Shown here: in pieces, positions 25,585 through 33,379 of the stretch | How the letters are laid out: each line of letters begins with the position of its first letter | How positions within the stretch are numbered: the stretch's first letter is position 1 | DNA from: an uncultured Prevotellaceae bacterium | GTDB lineage: Bacteria > Bacteroidota > Bacteroidia > Bacteroidales > Bacteroidaceae | Length of the DNA stretch: 50,078 nucleotides | Direction: 5' to 3' | NCBI GenBank assembly: GCA_946405805.1 | Contig: CAMJIL010000014.1 | Location: 1-50,078, forward strand | The notes under the pieces: generated by a model | What the model was told of the DNA's origin: nothing | Databases searched by the model: none | The model's input: the letters and a program-made list of their open reading frames with translations, nothing else | Translations under genes and position numbers: made by a program

Positions 25585-25940
25585 CGCTGAGAGCTCAGAG
25601 GCTCTTTTGTAACCTTGCAGAAGCACCGCTGAGGTCTCAGAGGCAACTTTGTAACCTTGCAGAAGCACCGCTGATGTCTCAGAGGCACCTTTGTAACCTT
25701 GCAGAAGCTTCGCTGAGATCTCAGAGGCACCTTTGTAACCTTGCAGAAGCTTCGCTGAGGTCTTAGAGGCACCTTTGTAACCTTGCAGAAGCTTCGCTGA
25801 GGTCTCAGAGGCAACTTTGTAACCAGTCAGTAGCATCGCCGAGGTCTCAGAGGCAACTTTGTAACCTTGCAGAAGCACCGCTGATGTCTCAGAGGCAACT
25901 TTGTAACCTCGCAGTAGCTCCGCTGAGGGCTCAGAGGCCA
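25585..25940. repeat. 42-bp minisatellite, eight copies plus a partial ninth
   Basis: Units start at 25585, 25627, 25669, 25711, 25753, 25795, 25837, 25879 and (partial) 25921. Each begins with a near-palindrome CGCTGAGGTCTCAGAG, then an ACTTTGTAACCTTGCAGAAG segment. Variation is scattered single bases. The array ends 40 bases before the start of the DUF6261-like gene, so it occupies its 5' region. Confidence 0.9.
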
Positions 25941-25945
25941 ATTCC

Positions 25946-25978
25946 GCCCCTCCCACTTGGGGAGGGTTGGGGAGGGGC
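25946..25978 (-). repeat. C-rich inverted repeat abutting a remnant stop codon
   Basis: The minus strand reads GCCCCTCCCCAACCCTCC, then an inverted GTGGGAGGGGC arm, directly after the TAG of the remnant at 25979-26059. It is the cleanest of the four C-rich copies. Confidence 0.7.
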
Positions 25979-26059
25979 CTATTCGTCCGGGAACTTGCCG
26001 TTGAGCACCTTGTTCACGATAAACATCGCGTCAGGTCGTCCCGACCCTCGGAGAGGTTC
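25979..26059 (-). pseudogene. Vestigial dockerin-like tail behind a stop codon
   Basis: Immediately after the TAA of the FISUMP/LRR gene (26062-26060) the same frame continues for 26 codons and ends PDAMFIVNKVLNGKFPDE before a TAG. The segment resembles the second helix of a dockerin-like C-terminal module as found in Prevotella surface proteins; the first calcium loop is missing. A C-rich element that elsewhere abuts true stop codons abuts this TAG. It is most likely the original 3' end of this gene or of an older neighbour. Confidence 0.5.
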
Positions 26060-28231
26060 TTACTCTTCAAGCACCGTCCATTTGATAGGGATGCCGCCCT
26101 CACCGCTTGGCCAAGAAGAACCAGAAGCTTTGACGAAAGTTCCTGTGGATGATACGCTTAGAAGCCATCCATAACAGTTTTCTGATATATTATATTTTGC
26201 AAAACATTTTATATATGTAAGATTTTCACACTCCCAGAACATATATCTATAACAGTCTTTTTTCAGCGTGGTTGCAAGAAGATTCGGAGCAGCGGCTAGA
26301 CTAGTACATCCTTCGAACATAGATTTATAACAGTAATCAGTCAATGTGGTTGCAGGAAGTGCAGGGGCAGATGCCAAATTTGTACAACCTTTAAACATAC
26401 CAGAATAGCATGATTCTGCCAACGTCGTTGCAGGAAGTGCAGGGGCAGATGTCAAATTTGTACAACCATTAAACATACCAGAATAACATCCTTTACCCAA
26501 TGTCGTTGCAGGTAATGTTGGGGCAGACGTTAACTTTGTACAACCATTAAACATACCAAGATAGCAATATAGTTTCATTATGGTAGCGGGGAGTTGGGGA
26601 GGAGTAGTAAGATTTGAACAACCTTCAAACATACTTTCGTAGCAATATTGTCCAAGCGTTGTTGCAGGAAGAGCAGGAGCGGAAGCCAGACTAGTACAGT
26701 TAATAAACATGCCATGATAACACCCATATTCAAGCGATGTTGCAGGAAGAGCTGGGGCTGCAGTTAGGTTCTTGCAGCCACGAAACATCAGATAATAGCA
26801 TCTTGTGGTCAGCGTAGTTGCCGGCAATTCTGAGGCTGCAGTCAGTCCCAGACATCCATCAAACATCATAGCATAGCAATATTCTGACAGTGTTGTGGCT
26901 GGAAGCGAAGGAGACGATGTTAGATTTGTACAATTATGAAACATACTTGTATAGCATCTCTTAGAAAGTGTTGTGGCTGGAAGAAGCAAAGAGTTAGAAG
27001 GATGATTCTTAAGATGAATATTTTCCTCAAATAAGCGAGCAAAGGTATAAGGAACTGTCAGCGTTGTTGCAGTAGCATAGTTCTTACCATTTACAAGACT
27101 CATAATGTTGCCATAAACATAAAAGTCGACATCGCCGCTAATGTGACTGTTCTTGCTTTCTCTAGTACTATATTCATCGCTAGTTGCATATGCTGCATTG
27201 TCACCGAAGAAACGAACTTTTTGTCCAGCTGTGACATTTATCGTTTTGGTGCTATTGGCTGGAATTGTCTGTATTGCTCCTCCTCCAATCCTGTATGTTA
27301 CACTGCCTGAAGCTCTGTTTCTGAATGTAAACGATCCACCAGCAATGGCCTCCAAGGTTAGGGGGGTGGACTGTATGTCAGGATATGTGGGCTCAGGTCC
27401 TTCTTCTGGCGATGGCTGTATATTTGCCTTGTCTATTACGGCTCGTATTCCCAAACCATAGTAACGACTATTTTCTGTTGGCCCATAGATATTTCCTGTT
27501 GCATTGAATCCATAGGCACTTGCGTACGTATCAAATGGTTTAAAAGTTGACGTCCCATAATCTTTATACATATAAATGGATGATGTCCAATAGTAAGCTC
27601 CACTCTCATATAGTTTAATCTCATAGTCCTTACGATAGCCTGATGCAGGTAAGAATACGCTATTGCCGTTGATCTTGCTGGTAAGTCTTATACCGTTGAT
27701 GCCATTAACGGTAGTACGTTCCTGTGTTGTATTGTCAAGAAGTTCTTTAAACTCTTCACTTGTTGGCATGCGCCAGTCTCCTCCCCAAATTGCTCTGGCC
27801 GCATCGTCCGATAATTCGAGTACAGTTTTGTTATCTACCGTTCCGTTCTGTGTACTGGAACAATACTTTTTCAAGGATGTATCTGTTCCCCATTTGTATC
27901 TGTACCAGTTGAAGAAATGGCCATCGTTTGTATCGCTACCGTAGCCTGTAGTCTCGCCCCATGCGAAGTATTGACCATACCCCTCCTCTGTGGTTGCACC
28001 GACATTCATATTTGCCCACAATATTCCGCTGGGCAGCCCGAGGTCTATAGCTTGTGTACCAGTAGGTGTTATGCCAGAGTCATATCCTGAGTCTCCTGAG
28101 CCACTGGAACCTCCATTGTTTGCCGGAGTTGGCGGCACAGGGCCATCATCATCACCACCGCCGCAGGAAGTGAGAGCCATACACATTGACGCCACAAATA
28201 ATGGCAACATAAAAAATCTAATTTTTTTCAT
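26060..28231 (-). CDS. FISUMP-domain lipoprotein with ten 26-residue leucine-rich repeats
   Basis: The 723-residue protein has a lipoprotein signal (lipobox ALTSC, Cys23) followed by GGGDDD and a Gly/Ser/Pro linker. A FISUMP-type domain at about 60-275 has IDLGLPSGILWANMNVGAT, YFAWGET and WGGDWRMPTSEEF. A beta-rich spacer to about 410 precedes ten tandem repeats of 26 residues with the pattern LPATTL...CY..MF.GCT.LTSAPA. Each repeat has two cysteines, an unusual density for an exported protein. It is probably displayed on the cell surface; its ligand is unknown. It starts 26 bases after the upstream lipoprotein gene, so the two form an operon. A remnant tail follows its stop. Confidence 0.85.
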   Translation of the reverse strand: MKKIRFFMLPLFVASMCMALTSCGGGDDDGPVPPTPANNGGSSGSGDSGYDSGITPTGTQAIDLGLPSGILWANMNVGATTEEGYGQYFAWGETTGYGSDTNDGHFFNWYRYKWGTDTSLKKYCSSTQNGTVDNKTVLELSDDAARAIWGGDWRMPTSEEFKELLDNTTQERTTVNGINGIRLTSKINGNSVFLPASGYRKDYEIKLYESGAYYWTSSIYMYKDYGTSTFKPFDTYASAYGFNATGNIYGPTENSRYYGLGIRAVIDKANIQPSPEEGPEPTYPDIQSTPLTLEAIAGGSFTFRNRASGSVTYRIGGGAIQTIPANSTKTINVTAGQKVRFFGDNAAYATSDEYSTRESKNSHISGDVDFYVYGNIMSLVNGKNYATATTLTVPYTFARLFEENIHLKNHPSNSLLLPATTLSKRCYTSMFHNCTNLTSSPSLPATTLSEYCYAMMFDGCLGLTAASELPATTLTTRCYYLMFRGCKNLTAAPALPATSLEYGCYHGMFINCTSLASAPALPATTLGQYCYESMFEGCSNLTTPPQLPATIMKLYCYLGMFNGCTKLTSAPTLPATTLGKGCYSGMFNGCTNLTSAPALPATTLAESCYSGMFKGCTNLASAPALPATTLTDYCYKSMFEGCTSLAAAPNLLATTLKKDCYRYMFWECENLTYIKCFAKYNISENCYGWLLSVSSTGTFVKASGSSWPSGEGGIPIKWTVLEE

Positions 28232-28257
28232 TATATGATTTTTTTATTAATCTGTTT

Positions 28258-29151
28258 TTATAAGTTTTTCGATGGTATTTCGTAACGATTACCATTAATC
28301 TCTACGAAATATTGATAATGTGAATAATCTACAATTAAATCCATATTCTTAATTAAATTTGAAAAAAGCGTTTGTTCACTGCCAGTTAGCTCTACTCCAG
28401 AATTTATTTTTTCTTTAAGAGCTACATAAGATTTCAAATAATTATAAGCATAAGGGTTCAAATCATATAAATTATCTACATGTAAATTATTGTTGTCAGT
28501 AAAAGAGGCTTCTTTTGATACATTATTTAAATTATATTTTTTTGGAATAGTTGTTTCTATTTTTACTATGTATTTAATAGTTTTGTTAGGATACTTTTGT
28601 GCTAAATTAGAGGTAATGTCCAACTGTAACTGATATTTGTCTATTTGTTTAGTTGTAGCAAGAACCCCATTATTTACAGTTGCTGCATAGCCTTTACTAT
28701 CTTTGTACTCCTGAAGGTATGCATGGTCTGTTGAGGTCAGCTCTCTTGCAGAAAACTTGTCTTGGCCCTCCATCATATAGGTGTCATGGTATTCAAATAC
28801 AAAATTGCTGTTACCACTAAGACGGATTTTATTACCATCAATAGTATATGTAAAATCTGTTACTTCCTCACGTTTGCTTGTACCATATTTGCTGTCGCGG
28901 TCCACTATATTATTAATAATAATACCTTCATGGTCGCTTGTGAAATAGACAGTCCATGACTGGGTAAACGTAGATCCTCCATAAGAATGCACATCATAAT
29001 CTGTAGATGAACCAGTCCATTTATGATTCATTAGGTTTTTGACAATATCAGATCTTTGGTTGCCATCATCACCTCCACTGCAAGAAGCGAAACCTACACA
29101 TAACACTGCCACGAATAAAATTGACAGTAAACTAAAAAGATTCTTTTTCAT
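28258..29151 (-). CDS. AT-rich lipoprotein of unknown function
   Basis: A 297-residue protein with a lipobox at GFASC (Cys24) followed by SGGDDG, an acidic stretch of the kind linked to surface export of Bacteroidetes lipoproteins. The rest is rich in beta-type sequence, Asn, Lys and Tyr, and no domain is recognised. Base composition is clearly more AT-rich than the housekeeping genes, which may mean recent transfer. The first gene of a two-gene operon with the FISUMP lipoprotein, it has a leader of about 200 bases that carries an intrinsic terminator. Confidence 0.75.
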   Translation of the reverse strand: MKKNLFSLLSILFVAVLCVGFASCSGGDDGNQRSDIVKNLMNHKWTGSSTDYDVHSYGGSTFTQSWTVYFTSDHEGIIINNIVDRDSKYGTSKREEVTDFTYTIDGNKIRLSGNSNFVFEYHDTYMMEGQDKFSARELTSTDHAYLQEYKDSKGYAATVNNGVLATTKQIDKYQLQLDITSNLAQKYPNKTIKYIVKIETTIPKKYNLNNVSKEASFTDNNNLHVDNLYDLNPYAYNYLKSYVALKEKINSGVELTGSEQTLFSNLIKNMDLIVDYSHYQYFVEINGNRYEIPSKNL

Positions 29152-29204
29152 AATTGTAATTGTTTATTGTTAGTAATAAATATTAATCTTTGGAAAACAG
29201 CACG

Positions 29205-29249
29205 CAAAAAGGCACGCTACAGTCCTTTCTGTCGGACTGTAACGTGCCT
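29205..29249 (-). terminator. Intrinsic terminator inside a 5' leader
   Basis: On the minus strand the arms AGGCACGTTACAGTCC and GGACTGTAGCGTGCCT pair over 16 positions with one mismatch around an eight-base loop, followed by TTTTT. It lies between a consensus promoter (29395-29364) and the lipoprotein ATG (29151). A smaller hairpin GCGCC-acac-GGCGC precedes it at about 29260-29273. Confidence 0.7.
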
Positions 29250-29299
29250 AGCATTGCCGCGCCGTGTGGCGCATATATTAAGTTGTCTTAAACCCGTCT

Positions 29300-29309
29300 G
29301 GGGGGGGGG
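29300..29309. repeat. G10 homopolymer in the lipoprotein leader
   Basis: Ten consecutive G bases (C10 in the transcript) lie about 50 bases past the predicted transcription start. Runs of this length are prone to slippage. The gap 29152-29538 holds this run, the leader terminator, the promoter, the trpS terminator, a heptad tract and a C-rich repeat. Confidence 0.85.
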
Positions 29310-29363
29310 TAGAAATTGAATTATATTGTAACATTTTTAATATATCATTTAGGATTCCGTGTG

Positions 29364-29395
29364 CAAAGGTACGATTAAGTGAGCAAAATACCAAA
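29364..29395 (-). promoter_or_regulatory. Promoter of the lipoprotein operon
   Basis: TTTG (29395-29392) and TACCTTTG (29371-29364) on the minus strand are 20 bases apart. Transcription would start near 29357, about 205 bases before the ATG. Confidence 0.7.
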
Positions 29396-29423
29396 CAAAA
29401 TGAAAACTTTTTCCGCCCGGACA

Positions 29424-29452
29424 CAAAAAAATCCGGAAGAACACCTTCCGGA
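29424..29452 (-). terminator. Terminator after trpS
   Basis: A perfect 8-bp stem TCCGGAAG/CTTCCGGA with a five-base loop is followed by a T-run on the minus strand; the other side is also T-rich, so it may work in both directions. Confidence 0.8.
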
Positions 29453-29461
29453 CTTTTATTC

Positions 29462-29493
29462 TTTAACCGTTAACCTTTAACCTTTAACCGTTA
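29462..29493. repeat. Heptad tract (TTTAACC/GTTAACC)
   Basis: Four to five units between the trpS terminator and the C-rich element behind trpS. Confidence 0.8.
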
Positions 29494-29495
29494 TA

Positions 29496-29531
29496 CGCCC
29501 CTCGCCCTTTAAGGGAGAGGCTGGGAGAGGG
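29496..29531 (-). repeat. C-rich inverted repeat near the trpS stop
   Basis: The minus strand reads ACCCTCTCCCAGCCTCTCCC, then TTAAAGGGCGAGGGG, seven bases past the trpS stop. It is the fourth copy of the C-rich family. Confidence 0.6.
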
Positions 29532-29538
29532 TCCGCCG

Positions 29539-30627
29539 TTATACCCCTTTATACTTCTCCGCCTGTTCTGCTATCAGGGCGGTGTCTTCGAAGTAGTTTA
29601 TCTTCATTGCTGCCTTTACTTCCTCAAGGGTCTTCTGACCTCTTTCGCGGGCTGCCTCTGTTCCCTTGCGGAGTATCTCATACACCTCAGGGATGTGCTG
29701 CTCCCAATAGTGACGGCGTTCGCGAATCGGCTCTAAGCGGGCATTGAGAACGTTGAGCAGGAACTTCTTACATGTGCCGTCGCCGAGGCCACCTTTTGTA
29801 TAATGTGCCTTCAGCTCGTCGAGGTTCTTGTATTCCGGCAGGAACTGTGCAAAGTCGTCATCAACACAGAAGGCATCAAGATATGTGAAGACTGTATTGC
29901 CCTCCAAGTGGCCCGGGTCTTCTATCTTCAGGTGCAGAGGGTCGGTAAACATAGAGTTCACCTTCTTCTTCAGCTCCTTCGCTGTGTCGGAGAGGTATAT
30001 GCAGTTGCCGAGCGACTTACTCATCTTTGCCTTGCCGTCAGTGCCGGGCAACCTGAGACATGCTGCATTGTCGGGCAGCAGTATCTTTGGCTCTATCAGC
30101 GTCTCGCCGTATGTATGGTTGAAACGGCGGACGATTTCGTTGGTCAGCTCCAGCATTGGCTTCTGGTCTTCACCTACAGGCACCGTCGTAGCCTTGAAGA
30201 GAGTGATGTCTGCTGCCTGTGAGATAGGGTAGCAGAAGAAACCTGTCGGAGTGCCGCCTTCGAAGTTACGCATCTCCAATTCTGTCTTGACAGTGGGATT
30301 GCGTTGCAGACGCTGCACTGTAACGAGGTTCATGAAGTAGAACGACAACTCTGTGAGTTCGGGCACGGCACTCTGGATGAAGATGTTTGTCTTCTCAGGG
30401 TCGAGGCCGGCAGAGAGGTAGTCGAGAGCTACTTCGATGATATTCTGACGCACCTTCTCGGGATTGTCGAAATTGTCGGTCAATGCCTGGGCATCGGCTA
30501 TCATAACGAATATCTTGTCGTACTCGCCGGAGTTCTGCAACTCCACACGACGGCGCAGTGAACCAACATAATGACCTATGTGTAACTTGCCGGTAGGTCT
30601 GTCACCGGTCAGTATTACTTTTTCCAT
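29539..30627 (-). CDS. trpS: Tryptophanyl-tRNA synthetase TrpS
   Basis: A 362-residue class I synthetase with the HIGH motif (GKLHIGHYVG), the KMSKS loop (GKAKMSKSLGN), and the tryptophan-pocket segments GDRPTG and PVGEDQKPML. I use ATG 30627; a TTG directly before it would add one residue. It charges tRNA-Trp. A terminator lies about 90 bases downstream, and the GH13 gene ends 23 bases upstream with a GAATTAT heptad tract between. Confidence 0.96.
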   Translation of the reverse strand: MEKVILTGDRPTGKLHIGHYVGSLRRRVELQNSGEYDKIFVMIADAQALTDNFDNPEKVRQNIIEVALDYLSAGLDPEKTNIFIQSAVPELTELSFYFMNLVTVQRLQRNPTVKTELEMRNFEGGTPTGFFCYPISQAADITLFKATTVPVGEDQKPMLELTNEIVRRFNHTYGETLIEPKILLPDNAACLRLPGTDGKAKMSKSLGNCIYLSDTAKELKKKVNSMFTDPLHLKIEDPGHLEGNTVFTYLDAFCVDDDFAQFLPEYKNLDELKAHYTKGGLGDGTCKKFLLNVLNARLEPIRERRHYWEQHIPEVYEILRKGTEAARERGQKTLEEVKAAMKINYFEDTALIAEQAEKYKGV

Positions 30628-30631
30628 CAAT

Positions 30632-30665
30632 GATAATTATGAATTTTGAATTATGAATTTTGAAT
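30632..30665. repeat. Heptad tract (GAATTAT/GAATTTT)
   Basis: Four to five units spanning the gap upstream of trpS and reaching the last codons of the amylase gene. Confidence 0.75.
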
Positions 30666-32306
30666 TATCTTCCAGACGCGTGCTCCATAAGCCGGCACAG
30701 TCATCTTTACGCCTGTGTCAGCCTTTAACGTGAGTTGTTTCTTCTCGTCTGTCAGCAGGTCTTTGGCTTCGTATTTCTTCTCAGGAATATCGAACCACTC
30801 GAAGGCATGCTTCGGAATGTTTACGCTGATGCTATCCTTCTTGTCGTTGAAGTTGCATACCACGAGCAACATCTCATCGTCCTTCTTGCGAAGGAAGGCA
30901 AAATGCTTCTCCGGGTTAAAGCTCTCGCTGGCAGGATTCACATACATCAGGTCGTATGTGTCACCATCCACAGCCTTCTCCGTACGAGCTATCTGCATCA
31001 CCTTCTCGTGAATGTCGTATATCTGCTGCTCGTTCTTCTTCAACTTGCTACTTGCTGCTCTGCACAGAGTGTCGATGCTCCAGTAGTCGAAGATTGTTGT
31101 GCGGCCGTCACATCCTGAGAAACCTTCCTTGTCCATACCGCGCTCGCCATATTCCTCGGCAGCATAGAGCATGAAAGGATTGCTCCTCATCAGTATGCTT
31201 GCCACGAGTCCCGGAATACCCTTCTTTGCATCACCGGCAAAGAAGTCGGAGGCAACGCGTTGCTCATCATGGTTCTCAAGGAAGTAGAGCATGTGGTCCT
31301 TAATATCATCCGTCTGCTGCCATGCACCGGTTATTGTCGTAGCAGGAGCCTGACCGCAAATGACAGCACGCATGGTGTCATACATGCCGACCTTATCATA
31401 CAGGTAATCGAAACCGGAAGATATGTAGTTGCGGTATTCAGATGGGTTATATACCTCGCCAATGAATTTGATATCAGGGTAGGCGGCCTTCACCTTGTCG
31501 GTAGCCCATGCCCAGAAGGCTGCCGGTACCATCTCGGCCATGTCGCAACGGAAGGCGTCAACACCTTTCTTTGCCCAGAAGAGTAGAATGTCGGTCATCT
31601 TCTTCCATGTATCAGGAATAGGGTCGAAGTGACCAAAGCCTGTCCAGTAATCCTTTCCGTAGTTCAGCTTCACCGTCTCATACCAGTCGTTTATCCCGGG
31701 ATGATTGTCGAAATGGTCGTTGCCAGTAGATTTAGCGGGCTCTTCCACATAATCCTGAATATCAAAGTATGGCTCCAACTTGCAGCCGGGGCAGTAGTAG
31801 AAGTTGTTCTGTGGATTGAAACCGTCGTTGGTATTGTCATCGGCACCGAGGTCGATGACACCCTTTGGCTTCGCTATTGACTCATACTGACGGGCAACGT
31901 GATTCGGCACGAAATCAATGATAACCTTCAAACCAGCCTTATGAGTGCGGCGTATGAGGGCCTCGAATTCTTTCATGCGTTTATCGACGTTTGTCGCAAG
32001 GTCCGGGTCAACATCATAGTAGTCACAGATGGCGTATGGTGAACCAGCCTTTCCCTTTACAACGGCAGGATGCTGCTTTGGAATGCCATAGGCGGAATAA
32101 TCCGTCTGGGTGGCATGACGTATAACACCGGTAAACCAGACATGGGAGATACCCATATCCTTGATGTGCTTCAGCGTTGACTCGTTGAAGTCATCAAACT
32201 TACCGGAGCCATTGTCCTCTATCGTTCCCCATTCCTTTCTGGTAGTATTTCTGTTACCGTAAAGGCGGGTGAACACCTGATAAATGATTATCTTATTATT
32301 GGGCAT
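30651..32306 (-). CDS. GH13-family alpha-amylase-like glycoside hydrolase
   Basis: From ATG 32306 the protein has 551 residues and begins MPNNKIIIYQVFTRLYGNRN. The GH13 regions are present: DFVPNHV (131-137), AFRCDMAEM with nucleophile Asp255, FIGEVYNPSE with acid/base Glu284, and ENHDEQR with Asp347. A C-terminal beta domain completes it. No signal peptide is seen, so it should act on internal or imported alpha-glucans such as glycogen or maltodextrin. Thirteen extra in-frame residues upstream (MRDECSMFNVQFS) come from a heptad tract and are not counted. Substrate specificity is not decided. Confidence 0.9.
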   Translation of the reverse strand: MPNNKIIIYQVFTRLYGNRNTTRKEWGTIEDNGSGKFDDFNESTLKHIKDMGISHVWFTGVIRHATQTDYSAYGIPKQHPAVVKGKAGSPYAICDYYDVDPDLATNVDKRMKEFEALIRRTHKAGLKVIIDFVPNHVARQYESIAKPKGVIDLGADDNTNDGFNPQNNFYYCPGCKLEPYFDIQDYVEEPAKSTGNDHFDNHPGINDWYETVKLNYGKDYWTGFGHFDPIPDTWKKMTDILLFWAKKGVDAFRCDMAEMVPAAFWAWATDKVKAAYPDIKFIGEVYNPSEYRNYISSGFDYLYDKVGMYDTMRAVICGQAPATTITGAWQQTDDIKDHMLYFLENHDEQRVASDFFAGDAKKGIPGLVASILMRSNPFMLYAAEEYGERGMDKEGFSGCDGRTTIFDYWSIDTLCRAASSKLKKNEQQIYDIHEKVMQIARTEKAVDGDTYDLMYVNPASESFNPEKHFAFLRKKDDEMLLVVCNFNDKKDSISVNIPKHAFEWFDIPEKKYEAKDLLTDEKKQLTLKADTGVKMTVPAYGARVWKIIQNS

Positions 32307-32393
32307 TGAAAATTGAACATTGAACATTGAACATTCATCTCTCACCTCTTACCTCTTACTTCTTACCTCTCACCTCTCACCTCTTACTTCTGT
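32305..32393. repeat. Heptad tracts (TTGAACA, then CTCTTAC/CTCTCAC)
   Basis: Two arrays of different 7-base units stand side by side and fill the gap between fabD and the amylase gene. Confidence 0.85.
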
Positions 32394-33290
32394 TTACGCA
32401 ATGCCAGAAATTGTGATACCCTCGATGCCTTTAGCAATCTTCAGTATCATTCCCTGAAGAGCCTTGCCAGGACCACACTCAACGAAGTCAGTTGCTCCAT
32501 CTTTCAGCATCTGCTGTACCTCGTATGTCCACTTCACAGGAGCTGTCAGCTGAGCGATGAGGTTCTGCTTTATCTCTTCTGCATCAGTATGTGCCTTAGC
32601 ATCAACATTCTGATAAACAGGAATGCGTGGTGTAGAGAATGTAGTAGCCTCTATTGCTGCCTGCAGTTCGTCCTTTGCCGGTTGCATGAGAGGAGAGTGG
32701 AAAGCACCACCCACTGGTAATGGCAGAGCGCGCTTTGCACCAGCTGCTGTCATAGCCTCACATGCTGCTGCGATAGCCTCCTTATTACCGGAGATAACCA
32801 GCTGGCCTGGGTTGTTGTAGTTAGCAGGAACAACGATGTTGTCTGGCTTGCTGATAGAAGCACAGATGTCTTCTATTGTCTTGTCATCGAGACCGATGAT
32901 AGCAGCCATTGTAGAAGGAGCAGCCTCACATGCCTTCTGCATAGCCTGAGCACGCTGAGAAACGAGTTTCAGACCATCTTCAAAGGTCAGTGCACCGGCA
33001 GCAACCAATGCAGAGAACTCTCCCAAAGAATGACCGCCAACCATCTCAGCATCAAAAGCATCGCCAAGACAGATGGCAGAGATAACAGAATGCAGGAAGA
33101 CAGCAGGCTGTGTAACCTTTGTCTGCTTCAGTTCTTCTGCTGTTCCTTCGAACATGATTTTTGTGATTTCAAAACCAAGAATCTCATTGGCTTTGTCAAA
33201 CAGTTCTTTTGCCTTAGGATTACTCTCGTATAGGTCTTTGCCCATACCTGGGAATTGGGCTCCCTGACCAGGAAATACAAATGCTTTCAT
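32394..33290 (-). CDS. fabD: Malonyl-CoA:ACP transacylase FabD
   Basis: A 298-residue acyltransferase with FPGQGAQFPGMG at 6-17, the nucleophile Ser88 in GGHSLGEF, the catalytic His in GGAFHSPLM and a QPAVFLHS segment. It transfers malonyl from CoA to acyl carrier protein for fatty-acid synthesis. The full family length is present. It is separated by about 90 bases from trpF and has its own -7 box, so it is probably transcribed apart from the tam genes. Confidence 0.96.
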   Translation of the reverse strand: MKAFVFPGQGAQFPGMGKDLYESNPKAKELFDKANEILGFEITKIMFEGTAEELKQTKVTQPAVFLHSVISAICLGDAFDAEMVGGHSLGEFSALVAAGALTFEDGLKLVSQRAQAMQKACEAAPSTMAAIIGLDDKTIEDICASISKPDNIVVPANYNNPGQLVISGNKEAIAAACEAMTAAGAKRALPLPVGGAFHSPLMQPAKDELQAAIEATTFSTPRIPVYQNVDAKAHTDAEEIKQNLIAQLTAPVKWTYEVQQMLKDGATDFVECGPGKALQGMILKIAKGIEGITISGIA

Positions 33291-33328
33291 TTTTATATTC
33301 GTTTTTAATGGTTATAAAATTTTGCGTG

Positions 33329-33336
33329 CAAAGTTA
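33329..33336 (-). promoter_or_regulatory. -7 box before fabD
   Basis: The minus strand reads TAACTTTG about 40 bases before the fabD ATG at 33290. A convincing -33 element at the usual spacing is not seen. Confidence 0.45.
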
Positions 33337-33379
33337 TAAAAAAAATCTCAAACAACCTAATAATATGGTATTTATTTCC

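Noticed and set aside
25546..25956. N-terminal repeat extension of the DUF6261-like protein
   Set aside because: The array is open on both strands and in more than one frame, and MANRIL at 25545 gives a natural start; kept only as an alternative.
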